64,000 bases of DNA from Emticicia oligotrophica DSM 17448 (GTDB lineage: Bacteria; Bacteroidota; Bacteroidia; Cytophagales; Spirosomataceae): contig NC_018749.1 in the NCBI RefSeq assembly GCF_000263195.1, positions 36,313-100,312 on the forward strand. The letters are read 5' to 3'. The first letter of the stretch is position 1; every line of letters begins with the position of its first letter. The notes beneath the pieces were generated by a model that was given only the letters and a program-made list of their open reading frames with translations, was not told where the DNA came from and did not search any database. Shown piece by piece: positions 47,160-56,311 of this stretch. The position numbers and the translations under genes are program-made.

Positions 47160-49063
47160 TTCAAATAGAAACACATACGCCAATGATGCTCTCAAAAGCA
47201 AACTTTTCGAACCTTAACAATTCGGACTGGTTGACTTTGATACGTGTTCCTCTAATTTGTCTATTCTTTACAATTATAAATATTTCTTACGCCCAACTTT
47301 CACCCGGAAAACTATCTAAGGCTCATGCAAAGTTAGAAGGCATTTCAAATTGTACACAATGCCATTCAATTGGTGATAAAGTATCTAATCAGAAGTGTTT
47401 GGCTTGCCATAAGGAGTTGAATGTAAGAGTTGCAGCCAATAAGGGGTTCCACGTCTCGGCTGCTATCAAAGGGAAAGAATGTATAGTCTGCCACAGCGAA
47501 CATCATGAGCTCAATTTTGACATGATTAGGTTCGATAAAAAGACTTTTAATCATAAACAAACTGGTTTTGAATTAAAAGGGGCTCACAAAACAAAAATTG
47601 TCAACTGTAATGAGTGCCATAAATCCGAAAATATAGTTGTAGCTTCTCTCAAATCTAAGCCTAAAACATTCTTGGGTTTAGATACAAAGTGTCTTTCATG
47701 CCATGAGGATTACCACAAAAAAACGCTCTCTTCTGACTGTGCCTCCTGTCATAATCAGAACGAATTTAAACCTGCAACACTTTTTAATCATAACAATGCC
47801 GACTTTACATTAAAAGGAGCCCATAAAACGGTTGACTGTGCTTCTTGTCATAAAACAGAAGTACGGAATGGAGATAAATTTACCAAATACTCAAATATTC
47901 CATTCAATAATTGTAGTAGTTGTCATAAAGATACCCATAAAGGAAAATTTGGCGGAAATTGCGAAGCATGTCATACTGAAGATTCTTTTACAAAAATTTC
48001 TCCCACCAAAGCCTTTAATCACACCCTTACTGGATATCATTTAGAAGGCAAACACCGAGAGATTAATTGTAAGAAATGTCATGAAAAAACAGTTGGTGGC
48101 GAAGGTGGTTTTCAAGAGTTTTCGGCCGTAAAAAATATTACATGTATTACGTGCCATAAGGATATACACGAAGGCAAACTTGGTCAAGATTGTAAGTCTT
48201 GTCATAATGAGCAATCCTTTTTACTTAAGAATAAATCTTTTGTTGGAAAATTCGACCACGATAAAACTGATTACCCCCTAGAAGGAAAACATGAAGTTGT
48301 AGATTGTAAAACCTGCCACAAAGCAGATTTCACCGACCCACTGCCTCATAATACCTGCATGAATTGCCACAACGATAAGCATAACGGCGATTTTGCAACT
48401 AAAAAAGATAAATACCCAGATTGTGCCACTTGCCACCGTGTGGAAGGATTTAGTCCATCAAATTTTACAATTGAGCAACACAATAAAAGTAAGTTTAAGT
48501 TGGTTGGAGCCCACTTGGCACAGCCTTGTTTTGCTTGTCATTTATCTGATAAAAAATGGACGTTTAACAACCTACCAACCGCTTGCGTTGAATGTCATCA
48601 AGATATACATGCTGGTAAACTTGAAGCTAAATTTTATGGGAAAGAATCTTGTAGCAGTTGCCATAATACGAATAATTGGCAAGAAGTAAAATTCGACCAT
48701 AAACAAACAGCTTTTGCTCTAATAGGCAGCCATACGAAAGTAGCTTGTGGGGAGTGTCATACTCATAAAGATACAACACCACCAACTCAGATTTTTAAGG
48801 GAGTCTCTACGCAATGCAGTGCTTGCCATCAGGATGTTCATGGGGGGCAATTCAAAAAGAATAATCAAACAGATTGTGCAAGATGCCACACACCAAATTC
48901 ATGGAAAGCTGAGAATTTTAACCATAATAAAACAAATTTTAAGTTAGATGGAAAACACCAAACGGTTTCTTGCGAAGAATGCCACAAAGAAACATTGAAA
49001 GATAATAAAGAAATTAGGTCATATAAGATTGCCAAATACCGATGTGTAGACTGTCATTTATAA
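47156..49063 (+). CDS. Secreted multihaem cytochrome c with 23 CXXCH motifs
   Basis: The 635-residue protein has a hydrophobic export signal (LIRVPLICLFFTIINISYAQ, about 28-48) and 23 CXXCH motifs by my count (first CTQCH, last CVDCH). The body is a chain of ~60-residue units of the kind F-D/N-H-x-x-T-x-F-x-L-x-G-x-H-x-x-V-x-C-x-x-CH, then C-x-x-CH-x-D-x-H-x-G-K. Histidines at the start of each unit can serve as distal haem ligands, so bis-His hexacoordination is likely throughout. The ATG at 47156 overlaps the upstream stop (ATGA); an ATG at 47183 would shorten the signal region. Its 3' end overlaps the next cytochrome gene by 22 bp. It probably forms part of a long-range periplasmic electron wire. 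Confidence 0.92.
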   Translation: MIQIETHTPMMLSKANFSNLNNSDWLTLIRVPLICLFFTIINISYAQLSPGKLSKAHAKLEGISNCTQCHSIGDKVSNQKCLACHKELNVRVAANKGFHVSAAIKGKECIVCHSEHHELNFDMIRFDKKTFNHKQTGFELKGAHKTKIVNCNECHKSENIVVASLKSKPKTFLGLDTKCLSCHEDYHKKTLSSDCASCHNQNEFKPATLFNHNNADFTLKGAHKTVDCASCHKTEVRNGDKFTKYSNIPFNNCSSCHKDTHKGKFGGNCEACHTEDSFTKISPTKAFNHTLTGYHLEGKHREINCKKCHEKTVGGEGGFQEFSAVKNITCITCHKDIHEGKLGQDCKSCHNEQSFLLKNKSFVGKFDHDKTDYPLEGKHEVVDCKTCHKADFTDPLPHNTCMNCHNDKHNGDFATKKDKYPDCATCHRVEGFSPSNFTIEQHNKSKFKLVGAHLAQPCFACHLSDKKWTFNNLPTACVECHQDIHAGKLEAKFYGKESCSSCHNTNNWQEVKFDHKQTAFALIGSHTKVACGECHTHKDTTPPTQIFKGVSTQCSACHQDVHGGQFKKNNQTDCARCHTPNSWKAENFNHNKTNFKLDGKHQTVSCEECHKETLKDNKEIRSYKIAKYRCVDCHL

Positions 49064-52047
49064 TACTACTCTTCCTGACGCAGACCTTAACAGCATTTGC
49101 TCAGTCACCCCATGGGAAAAATTTCACCATGGATTGTGCTAAATGCCATAACGCTAGTGGTTGGACTTTTAATGCAAAAAAAACTAAGTTCAATCATGAT
49201 ACTACAGGGTTTGCTTTGAGCGGTCAGCATCGAAATATTAATTGTAAAACCTGTCATACAACGCTAAATTTTAAGAAAGGGTCTCCAAATTGTGCATCTT
49301 GTCATACTGATTTACACAATAATACAGTTGGAAAAGACTGTGCTAGATGTCATAGCACGCAAAACTGGATTGTTTCAAATATTACTAAACTACACGAAGA
49401 AACCTCTTTTCCATTGACTGGAGTACATGCCACTATTGATTGTAAGAAATGTCATCAATCGGAAACAAACGTAAGGTTTAATCCGATTGGTCTTGAGTGC
49501 AAAGACTGTCATACAAAAGATTTTAAAGCAGCAGTAAATCCTAATCACCAAAAACTCAATTTATCGACTGATTGTGCCTCATGTCATACGGCGACTCCTA
49601 ACTGGAAACCAGCAAAATTCCTTGAACACGATAAATTTTATCCACTTACTGGAGCCCACGCTACCATTGCCAAAGACTGTGAAAAATGCCATATTAACGG
49701 AAACTTTAATAATACACCAACAGAATGTGTAGGTTGTCATAAAACAGATTTTAATCAAACAGCTAATCCAAACCACCCAAAGCTAAATCTATCTACTGAC
49801 TGTGCTTCTTGCCACACCACTAAACCCAGTTGGAATCCTGCCTCATTTCCTGTACATGATAATTTTTACCCACTTACCGGTGCTCATAAAAGCATTGCTA
49901 ACAACTGTGTAGAATGCCATAAAGGCAATTACAAGAATACGTCAAACGACTGTAATTCTTGTCATAATACTGCGTTTAATAAAACAACGAATCCTAACCA
50001 CAAGGCAATTGGTATTTCGCCCGATTGTGCTTCCTGCCATAGTACTAACCCAGGGTGGAGTCCAGCAAGATTCGACTCACATAATAACTTTTATCCGCTT
50101 ACAGGGGGGCATACTACAATACGATGTAATGATTGCCACAAGGGCAGTTATAAAAATACTCCGACTGATTGTAATGCTTGTCATAATACAAATTATCAGA
50201 AAACCGTCAATCCAAGCCACCAAGCATTTGGCTTTTCAACCGAATGTTCATCTTGCCACACCACCAATCCAAGTTGGAGGCCTGCGAGGTTCGATGCTCA
50301 TAACAACTTCTTCCCACTTACTGGAGCACATGCCTCAGTGAGTTGTCAAGAATGTCATAAAGGGGGTAATTATAAGAATACCCCAAAAGACTGCAATTCT
50401 TGTCATAATGCTGCTTACAAAACAGCAAAAAGCCCTGAACACGCTGCAATGGGCCTTTCAACTGATTGTGCTTCTTGCCATACTACCAATCCAGGGTGGA
50501 AACCAAGTACTTTTAATCATAATGTCTTTTATCCATTGACGGGTGGACATGCGGTGGTAGCGTCAAATTGTGCTTCTTGCCATAAAGGAGATGTAAAAAA
50601 TACGCCGAAAGATTGTAATGCTTGTCATAATGATAATTTCAAGCGAAGTGTAAATCCAAACCATAATACCCTCAACCTATCAACTGATTGTGCTTCATGT
50701 CATACCACAAATCCGAGTTGGAGGCCTACCTCATTTAATCATAATAACTTCTTTCCATTAACGGGAGGACATGCAGTCATAGCGTCAAATTGTGCTTCTT
50801 GCCATAAAGGAGATGTGAAAAGTACTCCGAAAGATTGTGCTTCTTGCCACACCAACGCCTTCAATGCTGCAACGAATCCCAATCATGCAGCAGCCGGTTT
50901 TTCAAAAGATTGTGCTTCTTGCCATACCACCAATCCAGGTTGGAGGCCGTCAACCTTTAATCATAACAATTATTACCCTTTAACAGGGGCACACGCTAAC
51001 ATAGCAAACAATTGTACGGCATGTCATGCTGGAGGAAGATTTAAAGGTACTCCGACCGACTGTAACTCATGTCATAGTAATGCTTACAACGGAGCAGCTA
51101 ATCCGAATCATGCTGTTTCTGGGTTCTCTAGAGATTGTGCCTCTTGCCATACAACTAATCCGGGTTGGAGGCCAGCAAATTTCAACCATAATAACTTCTT
51201 CCCACTTACAGGAGCTCATACTAGTACAACTTGTACGGCTTGTCATATTGGAGGAAGATTTAAGGGTACTCCGACCGACTGTAACTCATGTCATAGTAAT
51301 GCTTACAACGGAGCAGCTAATCCGAATCATACTGTTTCTGGGTTCTCTAGAGATTGTGCCTCTTGCCATACAACTAATCCGGGTTGGAGGCCAGCAAATT
51401 TCAACCATAATAACTTCTTCCCACTTACAGGAGCTCATACCAGTACAACTTGTACGGCATGTCATGTTGGAGGAAGATTTAAAGGTACTCCGACCGACTG
51501 TAACTCATGTCATAGTAATGCTTACAACGGAGCAGCAAATCCGAATCACACAAATATTAATTTGTCGAGAGACTGTGCCTCATGTCATACAACAAACCCA
51601 AGTTGGAGACCTTCGACTTTCAATCATAATAATCATTTTCCCTTAGTGGGAGCTCACGCTAGAATTGCCTCAAACTGTACTCAATGTCATGCAGGAGGTA
51701 ATTTCAGTCGTAGTAGTTGTGTGGATTGCCATTCAGGCGATTATAATAGAGCCAGTCCAAATCACGCAGCTTCTGGCTTCCCTACTAATTGTACACAATG
51801 CCATAGCCAAAATGCTTGGAAACCAGCTAATTGGAACCACGATGCAATGTTCCCAATTTATAGTGGGAAGCATCGCGGAAAGTGGAATAGTTGTACGGAT
51901 TGTCATACAAACTCAGCCAATTACGCCGTATTCTCTTGCTTTAAATGTCATAGTAAAACAGAGACCGATAAAGAGCACAAAGGTAAGAGTGGCTATATTT
52001 ATGAAAGTAATGCCTGTTATTCTTGCCATCCAAGAGGTGATAGTTAA
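49042..52047 (+). CDS. Giant secreted multihaem cytochrome c with 40 CXXCH motifs
   Basis: The 1001-residue protein has a signal peptide (MCRLSFIILLFLTQTLTAFA) and 40 CXXCH motifs counted from DCAKCH to ACYSCH. From about residue 150 it is built of ~70-73-residue repeats with three haems each: DCASCHTTNPGWRP, then FNHNNFFPLTGAH, then CTACH and TPTDCNSCHSNAYNGAANPNH. Regular His residues (NHNNF, GAH, NPNH) suit bis-His ligation. The C-terminal ~130 residues diverge (WNHDAMFPIYSGKHRGKW), perhaps a cap. It starts inside the 23-haem gene, so the two are coupled. A stacked haem wire is the natural reading; location in periplasm, outer surface or medium is open. Confidence 0.93.
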   Translation: MCRLSFIILLFLTQTLTAFAQSPHGKNFTMDCAKCHNASGWTFNAKKTKFNHDTTGFALSGQHRNINCKTCHTTLNFKKGSPNCASCHTDLHNNTVGKDCARCHSTQNWIVSNITKLHEETSFPLTGVHATIDCKKCHQSETNVRFNPIGLECKDCHTKDFKAAVNPNHQKLNLSTDCASCHTATPNWKPAKFLEHDKFYPLTGAHATIAKDCEKCHINGNFNNTPTECVGCHKTDFNQTANPNHPKLNLSTDCASCHTTKPSWNPASFPVHDNFYPLTGAHKSIANNCVECHKGNYKNTSNDCNSCHNTAFNKTTNPNHKAIGISPDCASCHSTNPGWSPARFDSHNNFYPLTGGHTTIRCNDCHKGSYKNTPTDCNACHNTNYQKTVNPSHQAFGFSTECSSCHTTNPSWRPARFDAHNNFFPLTGAHASVSCQECHKGGNYKNTPKDCNSCHNAAYKTAKSPEHAAMGLSTDCASCHTTNPGWKPSTFNHNVFYPLTGGHAVVASNCASCHKGDVKNTPKDCNACHNDNFKRSVNPNHNTLNLSTDCASCHTTNPSWRPTSFNHNNFFPLTGGHAVIASNCASCHKGDVKSTPKDCASCHTNAFNAATNPNHAAAGFSKDCASCHTTNPGWRPSTFNHNNYYPLTGAHANIANNCTACHAGGRFKGTPTDCNSCHSNAYNGAANPNHAVSGFSRDCASCHTTNPGWRPANFNHNNFFPLTGAHTSTTCTACHIGGRFKGTPTDCNSCHSNAYNGAANPNHTVSGFSRDCASCHTTNPGWRPANFNHNNFFPLTGAHTSTTCTACHVGGRFKGTPTDCNSCHSNAYNGAANPNHTNINLSRDCASCHTTNPSWRPSTFNHNNHFPLVGAHARIASNCTQCHAGGNFSRSSCVDCHSGDYNRASPNHAASGFPTNCTQCHSQNAWKPANWNHDAMFPIYSGKHRGKWNSCTDCHTNSANYAVFSCFKCHSKTETDKEHKGKSGYIYESNACYSCHPRGDS
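51013..51669 (+). repeat. Near-identical 219-bp tandem repeats inside the 40-haem cytochrome gene
   Basis: Units begin with TGTACGGC at 51013, 51232 and 51451, exactly 219 bp (73 codons, three haems) apart. The first two units are almost identical and the third matches for roughly its first 100 bp before diverging. This points to recent unequal crossing-over that adds or removes three haems at a time. Confidence 0.9.
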
Positions 52048-52066
52048 ACAATAAACTGAGAAAAAA

Positions 52067-53683
52067 ATGAGAAAAATATTAGGCATATTGTTTTTTATAA
52101 GCACCACCTTCTCCTCCTTTGCCCAAGTCAATAATTTGGTTGAAGGAGTGGTAACTTTTGTAAATCCAGCACACATATACGTACGTTTTGAACAAACCAA
52201 AGATTTATCTGTCAATGATACTTTAATTGTTTTTATAAATAATAGATGGGAAAAAATACTCTTAATAGAGGCTGTTTCTTCAAAATCATGTGTAACTAAA
52301 CCTCTAACCAACCAAACTATTCAAGTTGGCTTCAAAGTTGGATATTACCGAAAGAACTTTGAGAAAGTAGAGCCGAGAGAGTCCGTTACTAAAATAAAAC
52401 ATGATAGCATCAACCCAAAAAAAACAGAGATTATTGCGGTAAATGAAGAGCCTAATCCACGAAAACAGACCATTAACGGCAGGCTGATGGTTTCGGCTAA
52501 CGGAAGTATGGAAGCACAAGAGAAAAATTATAGTCGCTTGCGAACCTCCTTAGTTCTTGATGTAAATAATATCAATGGAAGTAAGTTTTCTATTCAAAAT
52601 TATATCAATTACCAACATCGTTTGGCAAATACTTCTCTTACGCAAACATCATTCCGAGATGATTTTAAAGTTTATACGCTTGCCATCAATTACGAGGCGA
52701 ATCCCAAAACAAATATTTCTCTGGGCAGAAAAATAAACGATAGAATGGCAAATATGGGAGCAATTGATGGCTTACAAGTACAACATCAATACAAAAAAAT
52801 TATCTTTGGAGGTTTCACGGGTTTTAACCCTGATTATAATGACTACAGTTTTAATTCTTCCCTCTTTCAATTAGGGGGTTTTATTGCTCACGAGATTGAA
52901 AAACCAAATGGCTTAGTTCAAACAAGTTTAGCTTTTGCCGAACAGAAAAATAATTTCAAAACCGACCGCCGTTTTTTATATTTCCAACATTCTAATGCTT
53001 TAATTAAGAATATGTATCTTTTTTATTCATTAGAATTAGACCTTTTTCAAAATATAAATGGTGTAAAATCAAATGATGTTAACTTAACAAGCACCTATAT
53101 TTCCCTGCGTTATCGCCCGTTTAAAAAGCTAAATATTTCAACCTCATACGACAACCGCAGAAATGTAATTTACTATGAATCTTATCGAACTTTTATTGAC
53201 CAATTAATTAACCAAGAAACTCGACAAGGATTTAGAGTTCAAGTAAATCATAGTATTTCAAAATATTTGAGTTTAAATGTAGCAGGCTTTTACCGCTACC
53301 AATCGAGCAAACCAGAACCTACCAAAAATTATGTCGTAAATCTAAATTTATCACAAGTTTTAGGTAATGGCTCTTTTTTAAACCTAAATATCAATACGAT
53401 GAATACCTATTATTTTGATGGAAAAATCATTGGTGGAAGGCTAAGTAAAGACCTTTTCAAAAGTAAATTATCAGCGGAATTAAGCTTCAGAAGAGTTGAC
53501 TACAATTTTTTCAATACCGAGCAGCAGGCAATGGAGCAAAATATCATTGGCATTTCGACTAGCATTTACACAGCAAAGCGTACATCAATCATGCTCAATT
53601 ATGAAGGAACTTTCGAGTCAACAAAATCATATAACCGTTACTTCATCACTATTTCACAAAGATTTAAAAGTAAAAACAAATAA
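52067..53683 (+). CDS. Outer-membrane beta-barrel protein linked to multihaem cytochromes
   Basis: Secreted 538-residue protein (signal peptide ending TFSSFAQ). Residues about 20-110 form a small globular domain (VEGVVTFVNPAHIYVRFEQ, DLSVNDTLIVF) like an OB/SH3 fold. The remaining ~400 residues are amphipathic strands (RLRTSLVLDVNNING, FKVYTLAINYEANPK, KNISTSYDNRRNVI-like, YFITISQRFKSK) ending in a barrel-type C-terminus. It lies 19 bp after the 40-haem gene in the same operon. By analogy with porin-cytochrome conduits it could wrap or dock a cytochrome in the outer membrane, but it has no clear MtrB identity. Confidence 0.75.
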   Translation: MRKILGILFFISTTFSSFAQVNNLVEGVVTFVNPAHIYVRFEQTKDLSVNDTLIVFINNRWEKILLIEAVSSKSCVTKPLTNQTIQVGFKVGYYRKNFEKVEPRESVTKIKHDSINPKKTEIIAVNEEPNPRKQTINGRLMVSANGSMEAQEKNYSRLRTSLVLDVNNINGSKFSIQNYINYQHRLANTSLTQTSFRDDFKVYTLAINYEANPKTNISLGRKINDRMANMGAIDGLQVQHQYKKIIFGGFTGFNPDYNDYSFNSSLFQLGGFIAHEIEKPNGLVQTSLAFAEQKNNFKTDRRFLYFQHSNALIKNMYLFYSLELDLFQNINGVKSNDVNLTSTYISLRYRPFKKLNISTSYDNRRNVIYYESYRTFIDQLINQETRQGFRVQVNHSISKYLSLNVAGFYRYQSSKPEPTKNYVVNLNLSQVLGNGSFLNLNINTMNTYYFDGKIIGGRLSKDLFKSKLSAELSFRRVDYNFFNTEQQAMEQNIIGISTSIYTAKRTSIMLNYEGTFESTKSYNRYFITISQRFKSKNK

Positions 53684-53698
53684 ACATATTCTAAAGAA

Positions 53699-54469
53699 AT
53701 GAAAACTTTTAACCTTTCCCTTGTTTTAATCACACTATGGATGGGAGCTTGCAAGTCAAAACCTAAAGTTATTGTAGAAGACACGGCAAAACCGGCAGTA
53801 TCTTCGGGGGTAGAAACCGATAAAAGTGTACCAACAAATATCGCTACATCGCCTACCGATATGCACCAAGTAGAAGCCTTAGAAGTTCTACAAGCTAACC
53901 GATATACCTATCTGAAAGTAAAAGAAAAAACTGATACATTTTGGATTGCCGCTTCAAAATTCGACCCTAAAATAGGGAACACTTATTTTTATAGAGGCGG
54001 CCTCTTAAAAACCAATTTTGAAAGTCAAGAACACAAAAGAGTTTTTGATAAAATCTTTTTAGTAACAAGTATTATTGATGCTTCGGCTCATCCTGGTGGA
54101 AACATTGAAAGTGCCAATGAAATGCCCGAAACTTCGCCTAATACGCATGTTCACAATCATGAACTAAAAGATGTAAAAGGTGCTATTAAACTCAATGAAT
54201 TAATAGCAAATAAGGATAAATATAAGAATAAGTTGGTTATTGTTACTGGGAAATGTGTCAAGTCTAATGATGGAATAATGGGCAAAAACTGGGTTCATAT
54301 TCAAGATGGAACTAAGCAGAACGGCAAACCATGCGATATTACAATTACAACTCAGGAATTTGTCTCAGTTGGAGATAATGTTGTTTTTGAAGGAAAGATT
54401 ATTTTAAATAAAGATTTTGGAGCAGGATATAAGTATGATATTTTGATTGAAGAAGGAAAACTAAAGTAG
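53699..54469 (+). CDS. Lipoprotein with two OB-fold-like domains
   Basis: The 256-residue protein has a lipobox (LWMGAC) and a Thr/Pro/Val-rich linker. Domain 1 (about 55-125; YTYLKVKEKTDTFWIAASKFD) and domain 2 (about 155-256; VIVTGKCVKSNDGIMGKNW, HIQDGTKQNGKPCDITI, VGDNVVFEGKI) are OB-like; proteins of this type are often labelled nucleic-acid-binding-like but in envelope settings stand beside multihaem cytochromes. It follows the barrel gene by 15 bp and closes the tight operon. A role as assembly or capping factor is inference. Confidence 0.7.
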   Translation: MKTFNLSLVLITLWMGACKSKPKVIVEDTAKPAVSSGVETDKSVPTNIATSPTDMHQVEALEVLQANRYTYLKVKEKTDTFWIAASKFDPKIGNTYFYRGGLLKTNFESQEHKRVFDKIFLVTSIIDASAHPGGNIESANEMPETSPNTHVHNHELKDVKGAIKLNELIANKDKYKNKLVIVTGKCVKSNDGIMGKNWVHIQDGTKQNGKPCDITITTQEFVSVGDNVVFEGKIILNKDFGAGYKYDILIEEGKLK

Positions 54470-54794
54470 TTTAGTATTATTTTTCTTCAAATAAAAATTG
54501 GACAAAGGTTAATGAGAAAATCAAAATCCATAAATCTCGAAAGACTTTTTTGGTAAACATTGTAATTTCATTAACCTATTTTTAATGTATTTTATTTTTC
54601 TATTAAGAAATTCAGGTTGATATACACCTATCATTTATCTCCCTTATCTTTACAGGGTAAATATTCAGTTTTTGATATCTACGCTATTTTTAGCAAAATA
54701 TATTTACAATAAACTGAAATCGCAAAATAGTTTATACCAAAGCCTAAATGCTAAACTATAATCGTCCAATCGTTTTTCCTTTTCAAAGTCAATC
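54470..54794. other. Intergenic stretch with no recognised feature
   Basis: About 325 bp of AT-rich DNA between the operon end and a small cytochrome gene. I see no ORF or clear hairpin; it probably holds a promoter for the cytochrome, but no good TAnnTTTG/TTTG pair was found. Confidence 0.4.
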
Positions 54795-55148
54795 ATGAAA
54801 AAAGTTCTCATTTTATTACAAATTTACTTAATGATTGCTTGTCAAACTAAAACTATTGAAAAGGCCCCATGTAGCTTTGATAATAACAAAACGGTAAGTT
54901 TTAATCAGGAATTAATGCCTTTGATTAAAGCAAAATGTCTTCAATGCCATGATTCAAAAAACCATTATGATGGCATCATACTTGAAACCTATAATCAAGT
55001 AAAAGAAAATGCACAGAGTGGTGAGTTATATGATTCTGTCGTTTCTATTAATGGTGCTGCACCAAGAATGCCTAAGGGAGGGCAACTCACAGATTGTGAA
55101 GTAAACATCATTAAATTTTGGATTCAACAAGGAAGCTTGAATAACTAA
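54795..55148 (+). CDS. Small monohaem cytochrome c lipoprotein
   Basis: 117 residues with a short lipoprotein signal (QIYLMIAC) and one haem motif KCLQCHDSK. The later segment APRMPKGGQLTDCEVNIIKFWIQQG gives the Met ligand region and a terminal helix. It is closely similar to the second half of the two-haem lipoprotein at 36891-37613 (PMPQGRKLSDCELTAFKNWIDKG), so the two share ancestry. It ends the cytochrome region; it is separated by 325 bp from the main operon and could be a soluble-side electron shuttle. Confidence 0.83.
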   Translation: MKKVLILLQIYLMIACQTKTIEKAPCSFDNNKTVSFNQELMPLIKAKCLQCHDSKNHYDGIILETYNQVKENAQSGELYDSVVSINGAAPRMPKGGQLTDCEVNIIKFWIQQGSLNN

Positions 55149-55277
55149 TTCAAAATTTTTATCTACGAAGAGTTAAATCTAATTTCCTATAAGTCTTTCT
55201 TACCTTACGCATTTTAATATTTTACCTTAGACTTCTATTTTTAGGGCTAAAAAAGTCTTATATAAATTAAAAATTTG

Positions 55278-55322
55278 TTTAATATTACAAACAATTATAT
55301 TACATTTGCTTATAATATTAAA
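55278..55322 (+). promoter_or_regulatory. parA promoter flanked by palindromic boxes (candidate autoregulatory operator)
   Basis: TACATTTG (55301-55308) is a -7 match, with TTTG at 55274-55277 as possible -33. Perfect 10-bp inverted arms TTTAATATTA (55278-55287) and TAATATTAAA (55313-55322) bracket it; each contains the palindrome TAATATTA, 33 bp apart. ParA-type proteins with an N-terminal HTH often repress their own promoter. Confidence 0.5.
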
Positions 55323-55331
55323 CAACGCAAG

Positions 55332-56291
55332 ATGCTTACTCAAGAAACACTTCTAAAATTTTTAAAACGACGCTCGGCCATTTCAGTAGCTACTCTCGAA
55401 CGTGAAGCGGGATTACCAAAAAATACCTTATCTGGAGTCATAAGCGGGACTCGTAATCTAAGTGAAAAACACCTTTCGGCACTTTTTCCAGTGGTCACTC
55501 AATATGGCTTTAGCAATGAAGCTTTTGAGAAAGCTCGTGTAATATCTATCATCAACCATAAAGGAGGCGTTGGCAAAACCACTACGACTGCTTATTTGGG
55601 CGAGGCCCTAGCCAATAAAGGCTTTAAAGTACTACTGATTGATATCGACCCCCAAGGAAGTTTGAGTGAGGTCCTTAATGTCCGTGTCGGGCCAACACAA
55701 GTGTTCCATTCTCTCTTAAACTTAGACGTTCCGCTGGCAATACAGTCTGTATTACCTAATTTAGATATTGCCCCAAGCGATATTGAACTAAGCTCTGCGG
55801 AAAAAGAATTGAGTAATAAAATTGGTGGCGAATTACGTTTAAAAGTGGCAATAAGTAAAGTTTCAAAGAATTATGATTTCATATTGATAGACTGCCCCCC
55901 TTCTCTCAATATTCTAACAATTACAGCTATGCAAGCTTCTAATAGTTGCCTTATCACAACATTACCCGAGCAACTTGCATACAAAGGCTTAGTTGTATTA
56001 TTAGAGCGAATTGCAGAAGTTAGAGCTTTGTTGAACCCAGCTCTTGAATTAGATGGTATTGTTTTCACGATGGTAAAAGGAAATAGCATCCATAGAGAAT
56101 ATAAAGAGCTCATTCGTCAGCAATTTTCAAACTTGAAAGTTTTTGATACTGAAATAAAACACCTTATTGATTTTCAAAAAGCGATGATTGACCATCTCAC
56201 AATCAGCGAATTTAATAAAAATTCGGAAGCGGCTACTTCGTACGAAAATTTAGGTGAAGAGTATTTATTATCGTTAGACAAACGCAACTAA
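55332..56291 (+). CDS. parA: ParA partition ATPase with N-terminal HTH
   Basis: From the ATG at 55332 the protein has 319 residues; the TTG at 55275 lies upstream of the promoter-like boxes and is unlikely. Residues 1-65 form a helix-turn-helix (SVATLEREAGLPKNTLSGVISG), then the deviant Walker A HKGGVGKTTTTAYLG, Walker A' LLIDIDPQGSLSEVL and Walker B FILIDCPPSLNIL. The HTH plus ATPase layout resembles type Ia partition ATPases, which segregate plasmids and repress their own operon. parB follows 20 bp downstream. Confidence 0.94.
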   Translation: MLTQETLLKFLKRRSAISVATLEREAGLPKNTLSGVISGTRNLSEKHLSALFPVVTQYGFSNEAFEKARVISIINHKGGVGKTTTTAYLGEALANKGFKVLLIDIDPQGSLSEVLNVRVGPTQVFHSLLNLDVPLAIQSVLPNLDIAPSDIELSSAEKELSNKIGGELRLKVAISKVSKNYDFILIDCPPSLNILTITAMQASNSCLITTLPEQLAYKGLVVLLERIAEVRALLNPALELDGIVFTMVKGNSIHREYKELIRQQFSNLKVFDTEIKHLIDFQKAMIDHLTISEFNKNSEAATSYENLGEEYLLSLDKRN

Positions 56292-56311
56292 ACTCCATAA
56301 ATTTAACACAA

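Noticed and set aside
51026..51646. 206-codon open frame in the +1 frame of the 40-haem gene
   Set aside because: It is a by-product of the 219-bp repeats and biased codons of the cytochrome; it has repeated low-complexity sequence, no start context and lies wholly inside a clear gene.
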